27,161 nt of DNA. It comes from Prevotellaceae bacterium UBA2744. Lineage in GTDB: Bacteria > Bacteroidota > Bacteroidia > Bacteroidales > Bacteroidaceae. Below the pieces are notes generated by a model, which worked only from the letters and a program-made list of their open reading frames with translations, had not been told where the DNA came from and made no database searches. This document shows positions 1 through 8,151 of the stretch, in pieces. The translations under genes and the position numbers were made by a program. How positions within the stretch are numbered: position 1 is the first letter of the stretch; every line of letters begins with the position of its first letter. Location: positions 1 to 27,161 of the forward strand of contig DEJQ01000028.1 in assembly GCA_002353575.1 (NCBI GenBank), read 5' to 3'.

Positions 1-63
1 GATGACGTACCTTTGCAGTGTCAAAAACGATGAAAATATGCCTCGTATGCACACGAAAAAAAT

Positions 64-110
64 TTCCTACGCGCAGCAGCAAAAATTCCTACGCGCAGCA
101 GCAAAAATTC
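64..110. repeat. Perfect 22-bp tandem duplication
   Basis: Two identical copies of a 22-base unit (starting TTCCTACGCGCAG and ending CAGCAAAAA) lie at 64-85 and 86-107, followed by the first three bases of a third copy. Immediately after is a small inverted repeat, AAAATTC (104-110) and GAATTTT (115-121), around a GAGA loop. The segment lies downstream of atpK, about 100 bases past its stop codon. The remainder of 1-208 holds no gene I can support. A recent slippage duplication is the simplest reading. Confidence 0.85.
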
Positions 111-139
111 GAGAGAATTTTAACCGGAGAAAAATGAAT

Positions 140-183
140 GGATAAAACAGAAAGAGTTCCAACCGATGAGGGTCAGAACTCTT
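140..183 (-). terminator. Probable terminator of the V-ATPase operon
   Basis: AAGAGTTC (152-159) and GAACTCTT (176-183) form an 8-bp stem with a 16-base loop. Read on the minus strand the hairpin is followed by TTTCTGTTTTATCC, a T-rich tail. It lies 26 bases past the atpK stop codon, where the operon would be expected to end. The stem is moderate in GC and the loop is large, so strength is uncertain. Confidence 0.5.
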
Positions 184-208
184 GTAAGGAAAAGAATCTC
201 CGGGTCGA

Positions 209-652
209 TTAGAGTGCACCTGCGATGAGGATGAGCACGAGAAGACCGAGGATGGCATAGAGCTCAGGGAATACGGCGAGCACCATTGTGGTACCGAATG
301 CGTTGTGACCGCCACCGATAGCTGAGATACCGTTTGCACATACCTTTGCCTGACGGATAGCAGAGAAGAGTGCTACTGCGCCAAGTGCAAGTCCAGCTCC
401 GAAGATTGCTGATGCTGCAAACATAGAGATGTCGGCTGTAACCTTTGGATTGAGGATGAAGAAACCGACGAAGCCGTACAGACCCTGAGATGAAGGGAGG
501 GCTGCAAGACCGATGTAAGAACCGCTTGCGCTTGGGTTTTTCTTGAACGCGCCGATAGCGGCATTACCACAGATAGTTACGCCATAGGCGGAACCGATGC
601 CGGAAAGTCCTACTGCGAGGGCGATTCCGAGATAAGCAAGAATAATTGCCAT
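209..652 (-). CDS. atpK: V-type ATPase subunit K (membrane rotor ring)
   Basis: Proteolipid that forms the rotating ring of the V/A-type ATPase and carries the coupling ion across the membrane. The 147-residue protein has four hydrophobic helices forming two related hairpins, as in NtpK-type subunits. Hairpin one contains LPSSQGLYGF (52-61); hairpin two contains FSAIRQAK (96-103) and PELYAILG (129-136). Only the second hairpin has the carboxylate, Glu130. From memory of Enterococcus hirae NtpK, its Na+ ligands Leu61, Thr64, Gln65, Gln110 and Glu139 correspond to Leu52, Ser55, Gln56, Gln101 and Glu130 here, so all five positions are kept (Thr to Ser is conservative). Na+ coupling is therefore plausible but inferred. 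It is last in the operon, behind a leader of about 150 bases with a tandem array, whereas other cistrons are closer together. Confidence 0.95.
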   Translation of the reverse strand: MAIILAYLGIALAVGLSGIGSAYGVTICGNAAIGAFKKNPSASGSYIGLAALPSSQGLYGFVGFFILNPKVTADISMFAASAIFGAGLALGAVALFSAIRQAKVCANGISAIGGGHNAFGTTMVLAVFPELYAILGLLVLILIAGAL

Positions 653-734
653 AGTTTAAATGAGTTTTTGCGGATTAACTCTGCCGTCCATGAGAAGGAC
701 TGAAAGTGGCAAGAGAACCCAGGTTAATATTTAG

Positions 735-798
735 TTTAGAGTTGATAGTTTAGAGTTGATAGTTTAGAGTTGATAGTTTAGAGTTGATAGTTTAGAGT
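735..798. repeat. Heptad-period tandem array between atpI and atpK
   Basis: The 14-base unit TTTAGAGTTGATAG is repeated without error at 735-748, 749-762, 763-776 and 777-790, followed by TTTAGAG. Each unit is itself two related 7-base blocks, TTTAGAG and TTGATAG. The array starts only 7 bases past the atpI stop and fills much of the 153-base gap before atpK, so it is expected to be transcribed. The rest of the gap (653-734) holds no obvious gene. Confidence 0.95.
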
Positions 799-805
799 AT
801 GTATC

Positions 806-2683
806 TTATTTCTTAACCTTGAATGGTTTGTACTCTGTTCCGTTGCCTGAGAAGTCGGCGTTCTTGAAGTACTCCACGAAGGTGAGTCGCATCGGATGGA
901 CGAACGAGGAGATCATACAGAGACCGAAATTGATGCCATGACCGAAGAGGAGGATGAAAATCATCACCAGTTCGTGAACAACTGGAATCTGAGGACTCAT
1001 ATCCATAGCGAGTTGGTTGAACACGCTACCGAGCACACCGCCGGTAAGACCGAGGGCGAAGAGTCGGATGTAGGACAGGAGGTCGCCAAGCAGTCCAGTT
1101 GACATTCCGTAGGTAGCCCAAAGACCGCCGCCGAGGTTCACTCCCACTCCGAGCAGTTTGCGCAGACTGCCAGCCTTTGCATAGGCTGCGGGGTTGTTGA
1201 GGAAGTAGATGCCGAAGGCTGAGACGGCTATCAGGCAGTATAGTACGGACTGAAGCCATACCGGGATGACCACACCGAACATCGGGAAGCCGAAGAGGAC
1301 GACAGCACTCACTAAGGCGAGAACCCACGAGAATTTGCCTACGCCGTAGATGAAACCGTAGTTTTTCACTGCCTTGCAGCCTGCCATGAACATTCCGATG
1401 AGTACCTGAATGAGTCCGATGATGACGGATATAACCATCATAGGCGAGTAGCCGAAGAAACTATCCTTCATAGAGTCATTGATGAAGTATGGCTGGATAG
1501 GCTTAATCCACTGCCAGTCAACGGTGGAAAGGTCGATTCCGAAGAATGTACCGGTGATGAATCCACAGACGCAGGTCATGCCTCCGAGCAGTGCGCCGAG
1601 CATTCCGTATGAACGGATGGCGGGCTTTGTGAAGACGATGAGCAGCGAGACGGCCGTAATGATAAGTCCGTAGCCGAGGTCGCCCATGCAGAGTCCGAAG
1701 AACAGCATGAAGAAGGGCGCAAAGAGTGGCAGAGGGTCGATGTCGTGATAGTTCGGTAACGAGTACATTCGCAGGATCGGCTCAAAGAGCGTTGCGAATT
1801 TGTTATTCACTATCTTGATAGGAACATTGTCATCGAATGCCGGGTCTTCTATCTCATAATAGATATTCTGGCGGTCGAGGAAGTCGGTTACTTCCTTAGC
1901 ACGCTCGGCAAGAGTCCAGCCAACCATGAGTTTGAGGGCATCGCCTGCAACCGATTCATTACTCAGGTGAACCTGCGAGAGCTGGATGTCGTTTTCGTTC
2001 TCCACCTGTGCTGCCAGCAGGCTGTTGCGATACTGGGCATTGATGGCAAGAAGCGACTCATGTACCTCGCCGATCTGACGCTGCAAGTCAGCAGCCTGCT
2101 GCTGAAGAGCACTGTAGGATGCACGGGGCAATTCGAGACGTTCGGCTGTGATGTCAGGCACTTCAGATGCGAAGGCAAGGAAATAGATTTTCTTGTTCTG
2201 CTCAGCTACAGGAGTGGCGAAGTACTTCTCCCCCCACTCTGCCTTGTAGAGTTTGTTCGGAGTAGAGAAGAAATACATATTGGTACCGGCTGCAGAAAGC
2301 TGGTCAACCTGCTCCCAGTTGATTTCGCCCCACACCTCAAGGCGTTGTATATCTTTCTCCGCTGCGTCAAGCTGATGCTTCAGGTCGTTCTCACGCTCTA
2401 CGAGTTTTTCGATGTCGCTGAGGCACTGACTGCCCAGGTTGGCATCGGCCGGGAACTGCGAATAGGTCTGCTGCGTGGTGTAGGAATCCTTTGCGTAGTC
2501 GAGCGTAGCGATAGCCGACTTATAGCGCTGAGCCATAGCGAGCGCATTCTGGAGTTCGTCGCTGCTGGCTCCCTGCTGAAGCTGCTGAACGTGGATGACT
2601 CCGAGCTGGCGGATGGAATCGATAAACTGGTCATACTCCCCATTAGTGATGAGGAATGTGAGTTTTTTCATGTCCTGTATCAT
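806..2683 (-). CDS. atpI: V-type ATPase subunit I (a-subunit homologue, stator)
   Basis: Stator membrane subunit (equivalent to eukaryotic subunit a) that provides the half-channels for ion flow against the K ring. The 625-residue protein has a cytoplasmic N-terminal half (about 1-310) with helical, coiled-coil-prone segments at about 85-118 and 190-225, then a membrane domain with about seven hydrophobic segments (about 320-590). The essential buried arginine is most likely Arg540 in SYIRLFALGL. FGHGINFGL (570-578) and the closing HPMRLTFVEYF are typical of the family. Its ATG overlaps the atpD stop codon as ATGA (2680-2683). An AAGGAGG 7 bases upstream supports this start over the alternative Met5. 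Confidence 0.95.
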   Translation of the reverse strand: MIQDMKKLTFLITNGEYDQFIDSIRQLGVIHVQQLQQGASSDELQNALAMAQRYKSAIATLDYAKDSYTTQQTYSQFPADANLGSQCLSDIEKLVERENDLKHQLDAAEKDIQRLEVWGEINWEQVDQLSAAGTNMYFFSTPNKLYKAEWGEKYFATPVAEQNKKIYFLAFASEVPDITAERLELPRASYSALQQQAADLQRQIGEVHESLLAINAQYRNSLLAAQVENENDIQLSQVHLSNESVAGDALKLMVGWTLAERAKEVTDFLDRQNIYYEIEDPAFDDNVPIKIVNNKFATLFEPILRMYSLPNYHDIDPLPLFAPFFMLFFGLCMGDLGYGLIITAVSLLIVFTKPAIRSYGMLGALLGGMTCVCGFITGTFFGIDLSTVDWQWIKPIQPYFINDSMKDSFFGYSPMMVISVIIGLIQVLIGMFMAGCKAVKNYGFIYGVGKFSWVLALVSAVVLFGFPMFGVVIPVWLQSVLYCLIAVSAFGIYFLNNPAAYAKAGSLRKLLGVGVNLGGGLWATYGMSTGLLGDLLSYIRLFALGLTGGVLGSVFNQLAMDMSPQIPVVHELVMIFILLFGHGINFGLCMISSFVHPMRLTFVEYFKNADFSGNGTEYKPFKVKK

Positions 2684-3309
2684 ACGGCTACCTCCTTCTC
2701 TGATTCGGCGGCTTTCTTAGCACGCGCTTCCTGTAATGACTTCAGAATCTTCTGCGACGACTTGGAGAGGTTTTCCTCGTCCTCCATGAATCGCTTTATC
2801 TTGCGGATTGCTTCCTGGAATCCCGGAATCTGCACCTTTTCGAAGAGGTTTACCTTCTGTGTGGTCTTCTTACGGGCGTGGTCGAGCAGAAGCAGTTTAG
2901 CCTCGACGAATTCATGTTCTACGGCAGTCTTGGCAAGTCCTTGCAGCAGTTTGATTCCGTCGAAGTACCACTTCGGAGCACTGAAGAGTCCGAATGGCTT
3001 CACTTCCAGCTGTATGTTGGTGAGGACGGGAACGCGCACGCCGGCAATCTTCTTCACGTCGAGCTGCACGTCCTTGAGGGCAACGAGCGATGTGTCGAAT
3101 TCCCCCCACAGCGCATACATAGACTCGTAGCCTTGTATCTGCTCCTGGAGTTTCTGTTCAAGCGCCGTAGCTTCCTCCTTGCACTTCTTCACCTCAAGGC
3201 GCAGAGCCGTCTCCTTATTCTTGATGATGGGGAGGGTACGCTGACGCATCTTCAGGTTTTTCTCCAGCTGCTGAAGCGATGTTTTGTTATATTGAAACTT
3301 TATTGCCAT
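2680..3309 (-). CDS. atpD: V-type ATPase subunit D (central shaft)
   Basis: Central rotor shaft that turns inside the A3B3 head and links it to the K ring. The 209-residue protein has the family pattern: a long N-terminal helix (about 8-65, beginning KFQYNKTSLQQLEKNLKMRQ), a central segment that includes IAGVRVPVL (about 91-99), and a long C-terminal helix (about 130-205). The two terminal helices would form the antiparallel coiled coil. The tail is Ala/Lys/Glu-rich. It follows atpB after a 71-base gap that contains a heptad-period array and overlaps atpI by four bases. No subunit F gene, the usual shaft partner, is present nearby. Confidence 0.93.
   Translation of the reverse strand: MAIKFQYNKTSLQQLEKNLKMRQRTLPIIKNKETALRLEVKKCKEEATALEQKLQEQIQGYESMYALWGEFDTSLVALKDVQLDVKKIAGVRVPVLTNIQLEVKPFGLFSAPKWYFDGIKLLQGLAKTAVEHEFVEAKLLLLDHARKKTTQKVNLFEKVQIPGFQEAIRKIKRFMEDEENLSKSSQKILKSLQEARAKKAAESEKEVAV
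2691..2697 (-). promoter_or_regulatory. Shine-Dalgarno site for atpI
   Basis: On the minus strand AAGGAGG lies 7 bases before the atpI ATG, inside the end of atpD. Bacteroidetes genes rarely use such a site and almost none of the others in this window has one. Together with the ATGA overlap it suggests translational coupling of atpI to atpD. Confidence 0.6.
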
Positions 3310-3315
3310 TATAAG

Positions 3316-3343
3316 GTTTAAAGTTTAGCGTTTAAAGTTTAAA
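3316..3343. repeat. Heptad-period array between atpD and atpB
   Basis: Four consecutive 7-base blocks, GTTTAAA, GTTTAGC, GTTTAAA, GTTTAAA, fill the gap just upstream of atpD. As in the atpI/atpK gap, a 14-base higher-order period can be seen. Confidence 0.85.
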
Positions 3344-3380
3344 AGATGATACGTTTATAGCTGGATAAGGGGGTTGAACC

Positions 3381-4703
3381 TTATTTCCAGTAGATATCTG
3401 TAAATTCTTTCTTGATGTTAACTTCTTCGAGTTTGAAGTACTTGATAAACAGGCTCCAAGTCACATCGAGCATTTCCTCTGTATCGAGGTTCACGTCGAT
3501 GGCAAGCAGTTTGTTGGCATACTCCTTAGCGAAGTCGAGACAACGGTTGTCGTAATCAGTCAGGTCGAATCCGTTCTCAAGCTTTGTCTTTGCATTGGCA
3601 GCATCGGAATAGAGTCGGATAGCTGCGTTCATGACCTGAGAGTGGTCCTTACGGGTCTTCTTTCCGGCAACGAGCTGCTTCAGACGAGAAAGCGAGCGGA
3701 ATGGATCGACGATAACCTTACCGATGTCGGAATCGCGGCGCAGGAAGAGCTGACCCTCGGTGATGTAACCGGTGTTGTCAGGTACGGCATGGGTGATGTC
3801 GCCGCCCGACAATGTAGTCACAGCAATGATGGTTATACTGCCACCTCCGACTGACTCCGGGAACTGAACAGCCTTCTCATATATCTTGGCAAGGTCGGAA
3901 TAGAGCGAGCCAGGCATTGAGTCCTTCGAAGGAATCTGGTCCATACGATTTGACACGATAGAAAGCGAGTCGGCATATGATGTCATATCGGTAAGCAGGA
4001 CGAGCACTTTCTCGTGTTTCTCGACGGCGAAGTACTCGGCAGCCGTAAGTGCCATGTCCGGAACAAGCAGACGCTCTACAGCCGGGTCCTCGGTGGTGTT
4101 CATAAACGCGATGATACGGTCGAGTGCTCCTGCGTTTGAGAATGTATTCTTGAAGAAATAGTAATCATCGTTGGTCATACCCATACCGCCAAGGATAATC
4201 TTGTCGGCCTTTGCACGGAGAGCAACGAGAGCCATCACTTCGTTGAACGGCTGATCGGGGTCGGCAAAGAACGGGATTTTCTGACCTGACACGAGTGTGT
4301 TGTTAAGGTCGATGCCGGCAATACCCGTGGCGATGAGTTCGCTTGGCTGACGACGTCGCACGGGGTTTACCGACGGACCACCGATCTCCACGTCCTTACC
4401 CTCGATTTCCGGTCCTCCGTCGATAGGCTGACCATAGGCATTGAAGAAACGGCCCGAGAGCTGGTCACTGACCTTGAGTGAAGGAGCCTTGCCAAGGAAT
4501 ACCACTTCGGCATTAGTCGGAATGCCGCCTGTACCTTCGAAAACCTGCAGTGTGACGTCGTCGCCGACAATCTTCACCACCTGAGCAAGTTTTCCGTTGA
4601 TGGTTGCCAGTTCGTCATAGCCTACACCTTTAGCCTTCAAGGCTACGGTAGCTTTGGTAATCTGGCTGATCTTTGTATATATCTTTTGGAATGCAGTTGC
4701 CAT
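3381..4703 (-). CDS. atpB: V-type ATPase subunit B (non-catalytic head subunit)
   Basis: Regulatory nucleotide-binding subunit that alternates with subunit A in the A3B3 head. The 440-residue length is normal. An N-terminal beta-barrel (about 1-75) is followed by the RecA-like domain. The P-loop is degenerate, as expected for B: SGQKIPFFADPDQPFNEV (139-156) sits where A has GPFGTGKT. LLTDMTSYADSL (236-247) and DNTGYITEGQLFLRR (309-323) are strong family matches. The gene lies between atpA (63-base gap) and atpD (71-base gap), and both gaps contain short 7-base-period repeats. Confidence 0.97.
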   Translation of the reverse strand: MATAFQKIYTKISQITKATVALKAKGVGYDELATINGKLAQVVKIVGDDVTLQVFEGTGGIPTNAEVVFLGKAPSLKVSDQLSGRFFNAYGQPIDGGPEIEGKDVEIGGPSVNPVRRRQPSELIATGIAGIDLNNTLVSGQKIPFFADPDQPFNEVMALVALRAKADKIILGGMGMTNDDYYFFKNTFSNAGALDRIIAFMNTTEDPAVERLLVPDMALTAAEYFAVEKHEKVLVLLTDMTSYADSLSIVSNRMDQIPSKDSMPGSLYSDLAKIYEKAVQFPESVGGGSITIIAVTTLSGGDITHAVPDNTGYITEGQLFLRRDSDIGKVIVDPFRSLSRLKQLVAGKKTRKDHSQVMNAAIRLYSDAANAKTKLENGFDLTDYDNRCLDFAKEYANKLLAIDVNLDTEEMLDVTWSLFIKYFKLEEVNIKKEFTDIYWK

Positions 4704-4717
4704 TTTCTAAAATTTAA

Positions 4718-4752
4718 TTAATTCATAATTCATAACGCGTAATGCATAATCG
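4718..4752. repeat. Heptad-period array between atpB and atpA
   Basis: Five consecutive 7-base blocks: TTAATTC, ATAATTC, ATAACGC, GTAATGC, ATAATCG. The sequence resembles the array at 7432-7466 (shared blocks ATAATTC and ATAACGC), although the two gaps are about 2.7 kb apart. Confidence 0.8.
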
Positions 4753-4766
4753 TTTCCTTAGTGCAA

Positions 4767-6509
4767 TTACCGCTTCAGCATATCCTGAATCTGAGAATAG
4801 AATGAGTTGTACTGCTCAGACTGGTATTCAGAATAGTTAAGCTGCTTGCAAAGGTTGATGAGTTTCTTGAAGAAGTCAACCACGGCGAGGAAGTCGTCGA
4901 ACTGGAAGTCTGTCTCGCATATCTGAGTGACAAGATTGAGAATAGATTCCTGGCGTTCGATGCTTGTTACGGCATCCACTTCGTCGAAGGCATCCTGCTG
5001 AAGCACTACGAAATCGATGATTTCCGACTTCCAGAACACCACATGGTAGTCAACGGGCACACCGTCGTCGCCGAGAATGTTGATCTGCTCGGCAATTTCC
5101 TTACCTCGCTGCATACGGGTCTTCAGAGCCAAGACCTTAGGAATCCACTGGTCGTTGATCTTCTGTGCAATGTATTCCTTGAACTCAGGATATTCCAGAT
5201 ATTTAGAATATGAGTCGATTGGGTTCACAGCAGGATAGCGTTTCTTGTCGGCACGCTCCTGTTCGAGACCGTAGAAACAACGTGCCACCTTCTTGGTATT
5301 CTCAGTCACAGGCTCCTTCAGGTTACCTCCGGCAGGCGATACAGTTCCGATGAATGTGATGGAACCTACCTCTCCGTTGTTGAGATATACATATCCGGCA
5401 CGGCCGTAGAAGTTACTGATGAGGGCACCGAGGTCCATAGGGAACGCATCTGGTCCAGGCAGTTCCTCCATACGATTCGACATTTCACGCAGAGCCTGAG
5501 CCCAACGGGAAGTAGAGTCGGCCATGAGCAATACGCGAAGTCCCATCGAGCGGTAGTATTCTGCCATTGTCATGGCTGTATAAACAGATGCCTCACGGGC
5601 AGCCACTGGCATGTTTGATGTATTTGCGATGATGATGGTACGCTCCATCAGCTTGCGTCCTGTGTGCGGGTCGATAAGCTCTGGAAACTCAGTGAAGATT
5701 TCCACAACCTCATTTGCACGTTCACCACAGGCAGCGATGATTACGATGTCGGCTTCTGCCTGCTTTGAAATGGCATGCTGGAGCACAGTCTTACCTGTAC
5801 CGAACGGGCCGGGGATAAATCCTGTACCACCTTCGACAATTGGGTTGAAGGTGTCGATGGTGCGCACACCTGTCTCAAGAAGCTTGAAAGGACGTGGTTT
5901 TTCCTTGTAGTTTGTCATTGCAAACTTCACTGGCCAGTGCTGAACCATATCCACTTTGATTTCTGTACCATCAGCTTTCTCGAGCACGGCGATAGTATCG
6001 TGAATCTTGTACTGACCTGCTTTTACAATGCTCTTCACCTTTGCAGTGCCAACGAGCTGGAACGGAGCCATAATCTTCAGCTTCTGAGAGTTCTCCTCTA
6101 CTTCGCCAAGCCATGCACTGTTTCCAACTGTGTCGCCTTCCTTAACGAGCGGAATGAAATCCCACAGACGCTCGGCATCGAGCGGTTCGGTGTACTGTCC
6201 GCGTTTCAGGAACACTCCCTCCATCTTGTCAAGGTCGTTCTGCAGACCATCGTAGTTCTTTGAAAGCATACCGGGACCAAGTTGCACTTCAAGCATATGT
6301 CCGGTAAATTCGGCAGTTGCACCGACCTTGAGTCCGCGGGTAGATTCAAACACCTGGACATACACATCGGTTCCGACCACCTTGATAACCTCCGACATGA
6401 GACGGTCGCCTCCTGTCTCGATGTAACAGATTTCACCCTGAGACACCGGACCGTCAACCGAGAGAGTCACCATATTGGCAATTACGCCACTTACTGTACC
6501 TTTTGTCAT
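4767..6509 (-). CDS. atpA: V-type ATPase subunit A (catalytic)
   Basis: Catalytic subunit that hydrolyses or makes ATP in the V/A-type ATPase head. The 580-residue protein shows an N-terminal barrel (1-70), the non-homologous bulge typical of A subunits (about 100-195), and the nucleotide-binding domain. The P-loop GPFGTGKT is at 234-241, the catalytic glutamate lies in CGERANE (261-267, Glu263), and LMADSTSRW is at 328-336. The closing helices are normal, so the protein appears complete. The start codon sits 37 bases past the DUF2764 gene and no competing start is evident. Direction of work, pump or synthase, cannot be read from the sequence. Confidence 0.98.
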   Translation of the reverse strand: MTKGTVSGVIANMVTLSVDGPVSQGEICYIETGGDRLMSEVIKVVGTDVYVQVFESTRGLKVGATAEFTGHMLEVQLGPGMLSKNYDGLQNDLDKMEGVFLKRGQYTEPLDAERLWDFIPLVKEGDTVGNSAWLGEVEENSQKLKIMAPFQLVGTAKVKSIVKAGQYKIHDTIAVLEKADGTEIKVDMVQHWPVKFAMTNYKEKPRPFKLLETGVRTIDTFNPIVEGGTGFIPGPFGTGKTVLQHAISKQAEADIVIIAACGERANEVVEIFTEFPELIDPHTGRKLMERTIIIANTSNMPVAAREASVYTAMTMAEYYRSMGLRVLLMADSTSRWAQALREMSNRMEELPGPDAFPMDLGALISNFYGRAGYVYLNNGEVGSITFIGTVSPAGGNLKEPVTENTKKVARCFYGLEQERADKKRYPAVNPIDSYSKYLEYPEFKEYIAQKINDQWIPKVLALKTRMQRGKEIAEQINILGDDGVPVDYHVVFWKSEIIDFVVLQQDAFDEVDAVTSIERQESILNLVTQICETDFQFDDFLAVVDFFKKLINLCKQLNYSEYQSEQYNSFYSQIQDMLKR

Positions 6510-6546
6510 ATATATTTGTTTTTTCTATTTTACTTTCTGACTATAT

Positions 6547-7422
6547 TCACTTAGCCTCAGTCACCTGCTGTTTGCCATAAGGAGAACGCATACGGAACTC
6601 CTCTGGTACGCGAGCTTCGCCACGCAAATTCTCGATGATCTGCTTGAAAGTCTCCCTACCCTTTTCCTGATCGAGACGTTCCCAGCGATATAGCATCTGC
6701 ATCTTGCACAGATAAGCAAAAACCGCCTCTATAGAGAACACATCGAAGAATGTGCGTTCGTCGAGCCATGCCCACTTGAAGGCATCTATCTTCTTCTCCT
6801 TCTGCACGGGGTCGTCGCAATCGACAATCTGCATCAGATCCTTCACGTAGTCGTACTCAAAGGAGAGGTTGAAGTCTTTCGTGTTGTTATTGAGAATCAT
6901 ATCGGTCACATCGTTCTCGCCCTGGATAAAGTCAGCCACGTTCCAGCCCTCCTTACGGGCAATCATCGCTGTGAGCACATTATTAATATTATAGTTCAGG
7001 TCGTACCACTCGCGTATCATCTTGTTAGGACACTGTGTGGTATATTGCAGGAACTCATACTGCATGGCGTCCTCGGCATACCATCCCTTCACGTCTTTGT
7101 TGTAATTATAGTTTCGTGCAAAGACAGACATGAAGGTAGGATAGCGGTGGACGTTGAAGTTCATCTCACGCGCCGAAGTAATCAGGTCCGTGTACTGCTC
7201 CATCGTATAGTTGCAGTTCGGATTGATTTCCGCATCCGGATTCTTCAGCAGGCGCACAAGATTCTTGCAGTCGTTTTCGAGGAAGAAATAGAAAATGAGT
7301 TTCTTGTCGTCATCACTAAGATTCATCTCCAGTTCTTCGCGAATATCAGAAAAGCTTACCGACATAGGGCTGTCAAGCGTAATGTCGGGCAATCCTGCCA
7401 TCATACAATAGTAATTCGCCAT
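6547..7422 (-). CDS. DUF2764 protein of the V-ATPase operon
   Basis: A 291-residue soluble, mostly helical protein with no signal peptide or membrane segment. It matches DUF2764 by its opening, MANYYCMMAGLPDI, and by its position between atpE and atpA, the arrangement found in Bacteroidetes, Chlamydia and spirochete V-ATPase operons. Acidic and aromatic residues are abundant, for example EYDYVKDLMQIVDCDDP (about 193-209). It occupies the slot where archaeal-type operons carry subunit C, the link between the shaft and the K ring. That it replaces C is an inference; I know of no demonstrated function. A heptad-period array lies between it and atpE. Confidence 0.85.
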   Translation of the reverse strand: MANYYCMMAGLPDITLDSPMSVSFSDIREELEMNLSDDDKKLIFYFFLENDCKNLVRLLKNPDAEINPNCNYTMEQYTDLITSAREMNFNVHRYPTFMSVFARNYNYNKDVKGWYAEDAMQYEFLQYTTQCPNKMIREWYDLNYNINNVLTAMIARKEGWNVADFIQGENDVTDMILNNNTKDFNLSFEYDYVKDLMQIVDCDDPVQKEKKIDAFKWAWLDERTFFDVFSIEAVFAYLCKMQMLYRWERLDQEKGRETFKQIIENLRGEARVPEEFRMRSPYGKQQVTEAK

Positions 7423-7431
7423 AATCTCTTT

Positions 7432-7466
7432 TTAATGCATAATTCATAACGCATAACGTATAATTA
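7432..7466. repeat. Heptad-period array between the DUF2764 gene and atpE
   Basis: Five consecutive 7-base blocks: TTAATGC, ATAATTC, ATAACGC, ATAACGT, ATAATTA. It lies in the 78-base gap between the two cistrons and is related to the atpB/atpA array. Confidence 0.8.
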
Positions 7467-7500
7467 CCGAACCAGGTATATTACAACATCATGCATTGCA

Positions 7501-8091
7501 TCAGAAAATCATTTCAACCAACTGAGGGCGCAAGAATCCCTTAAAGTACTCTTCAAATTCAGCGTCACCGAAGTTAACCTTATAAGAGCCGTCGGCAGGC
7601 TGGATAGTGAAGGCAGCAGCCTGACCGTTTACCTGCTCAATCTTCACACCCTTGTCGAGCAGGGCCTTTGCCTTCTTCGCAAAGAGTGCCTTCAGCGAAT
7701 CAGCATCTTTGGCGCCGATAACGATTTCTTCGTTTGCACCCCATTTCTCTGCCAGCTTGAGCATGAACTCGTTCATGAAATCCTTGTCAGATGTAGTTGC
7801 CGACACAGCTTCCTTTACTATCTTGTCGCCTACGACATTTGCAATCTCACTCTTCAGCGCATTGAGAGCCTGAGCAGCATACATCTTGATTTCCGACTTA
7901 GTGTTTTCCTCTAAAGACTTCACATTCTTCTTGCCCTCAGCTTCTATCTCTGCGGCCTGAGCCTTTGCATCTTCAATAATCTTTGCAGCCTGTTCCTTTG
8001 CAGCTGCTACAATCTGGGCTGCCTCGGCATTACCCTTTTCTACTCCTTCATGAAGGAGTTTCTCCGTCAGTTGCTGAATTTTACTTTCCAT
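7501..8091 (-). CDS. atpE: V-type ATPase subunit E (peripheral stalk)
   Basis: Peripheral-stalk subunit that holds the head against rotation. The 196-residue protein has a charged, alanine-rich N-terminal half (about 1-105, with repeated AKEQAAKIIEDAKAQAAEIE-like stretches) expected to form a long coiled coil, and a compact C-terminal half that caps the head. It is the first gene of the ATPase operon. Its usual partner, subunit G/H, is not encoded here, so E may self-associate or use a distant partner. About 95 bases separate it from the upstream topB stop codon, and the region contains a promoter-like element. Confidence 0.9.
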   Translation of the reverse strand: MESKIQQLTEKLLHEGVEKGNAEAAQIVAAAKEQAAKIIEDAKAQAAEIEAEGKKNVKSLEENTKSEIKMYAAQALNALKSEIANVVGDKIVKEAVSATTSDKDFMNEFMLKLAEKWGANEEIVIGAKDADSLKALFAKKAKALLDKGVKIEQVNGQAAAFTIQPADGSYKVNFGDAEFEEYFKGFLRPQLVEMIF

Positions 8092-8151
8092 ATTATAGTG
8101 ATTTTACTGTTTTTCTGAATGAGCATTTACGATATAAAAAATAATGATGGG

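Noticed and set aside
653..734. Structured RNA or riboswitch before atpK
   Set aside because: Only 4 to 6 bp stems could be found (for example GTCC/GGAC at 686-700), not enough to support a structured element.
735..798. CRISPR array
   Set aside because: Units are 14 bases without spacers and there are no cas genes.
1967..3130. 387-residue plus-strand frame antisense to atpI and atpD
   Set aside because: It mirrors two well-supported ATPase genes, has a biased composition and no recognisable domain.
3381..4703. Defective P-loop in AtpB as a mutation
   Set aside because: Loss of the P-loop is normal for the non-catalytic B subunit.
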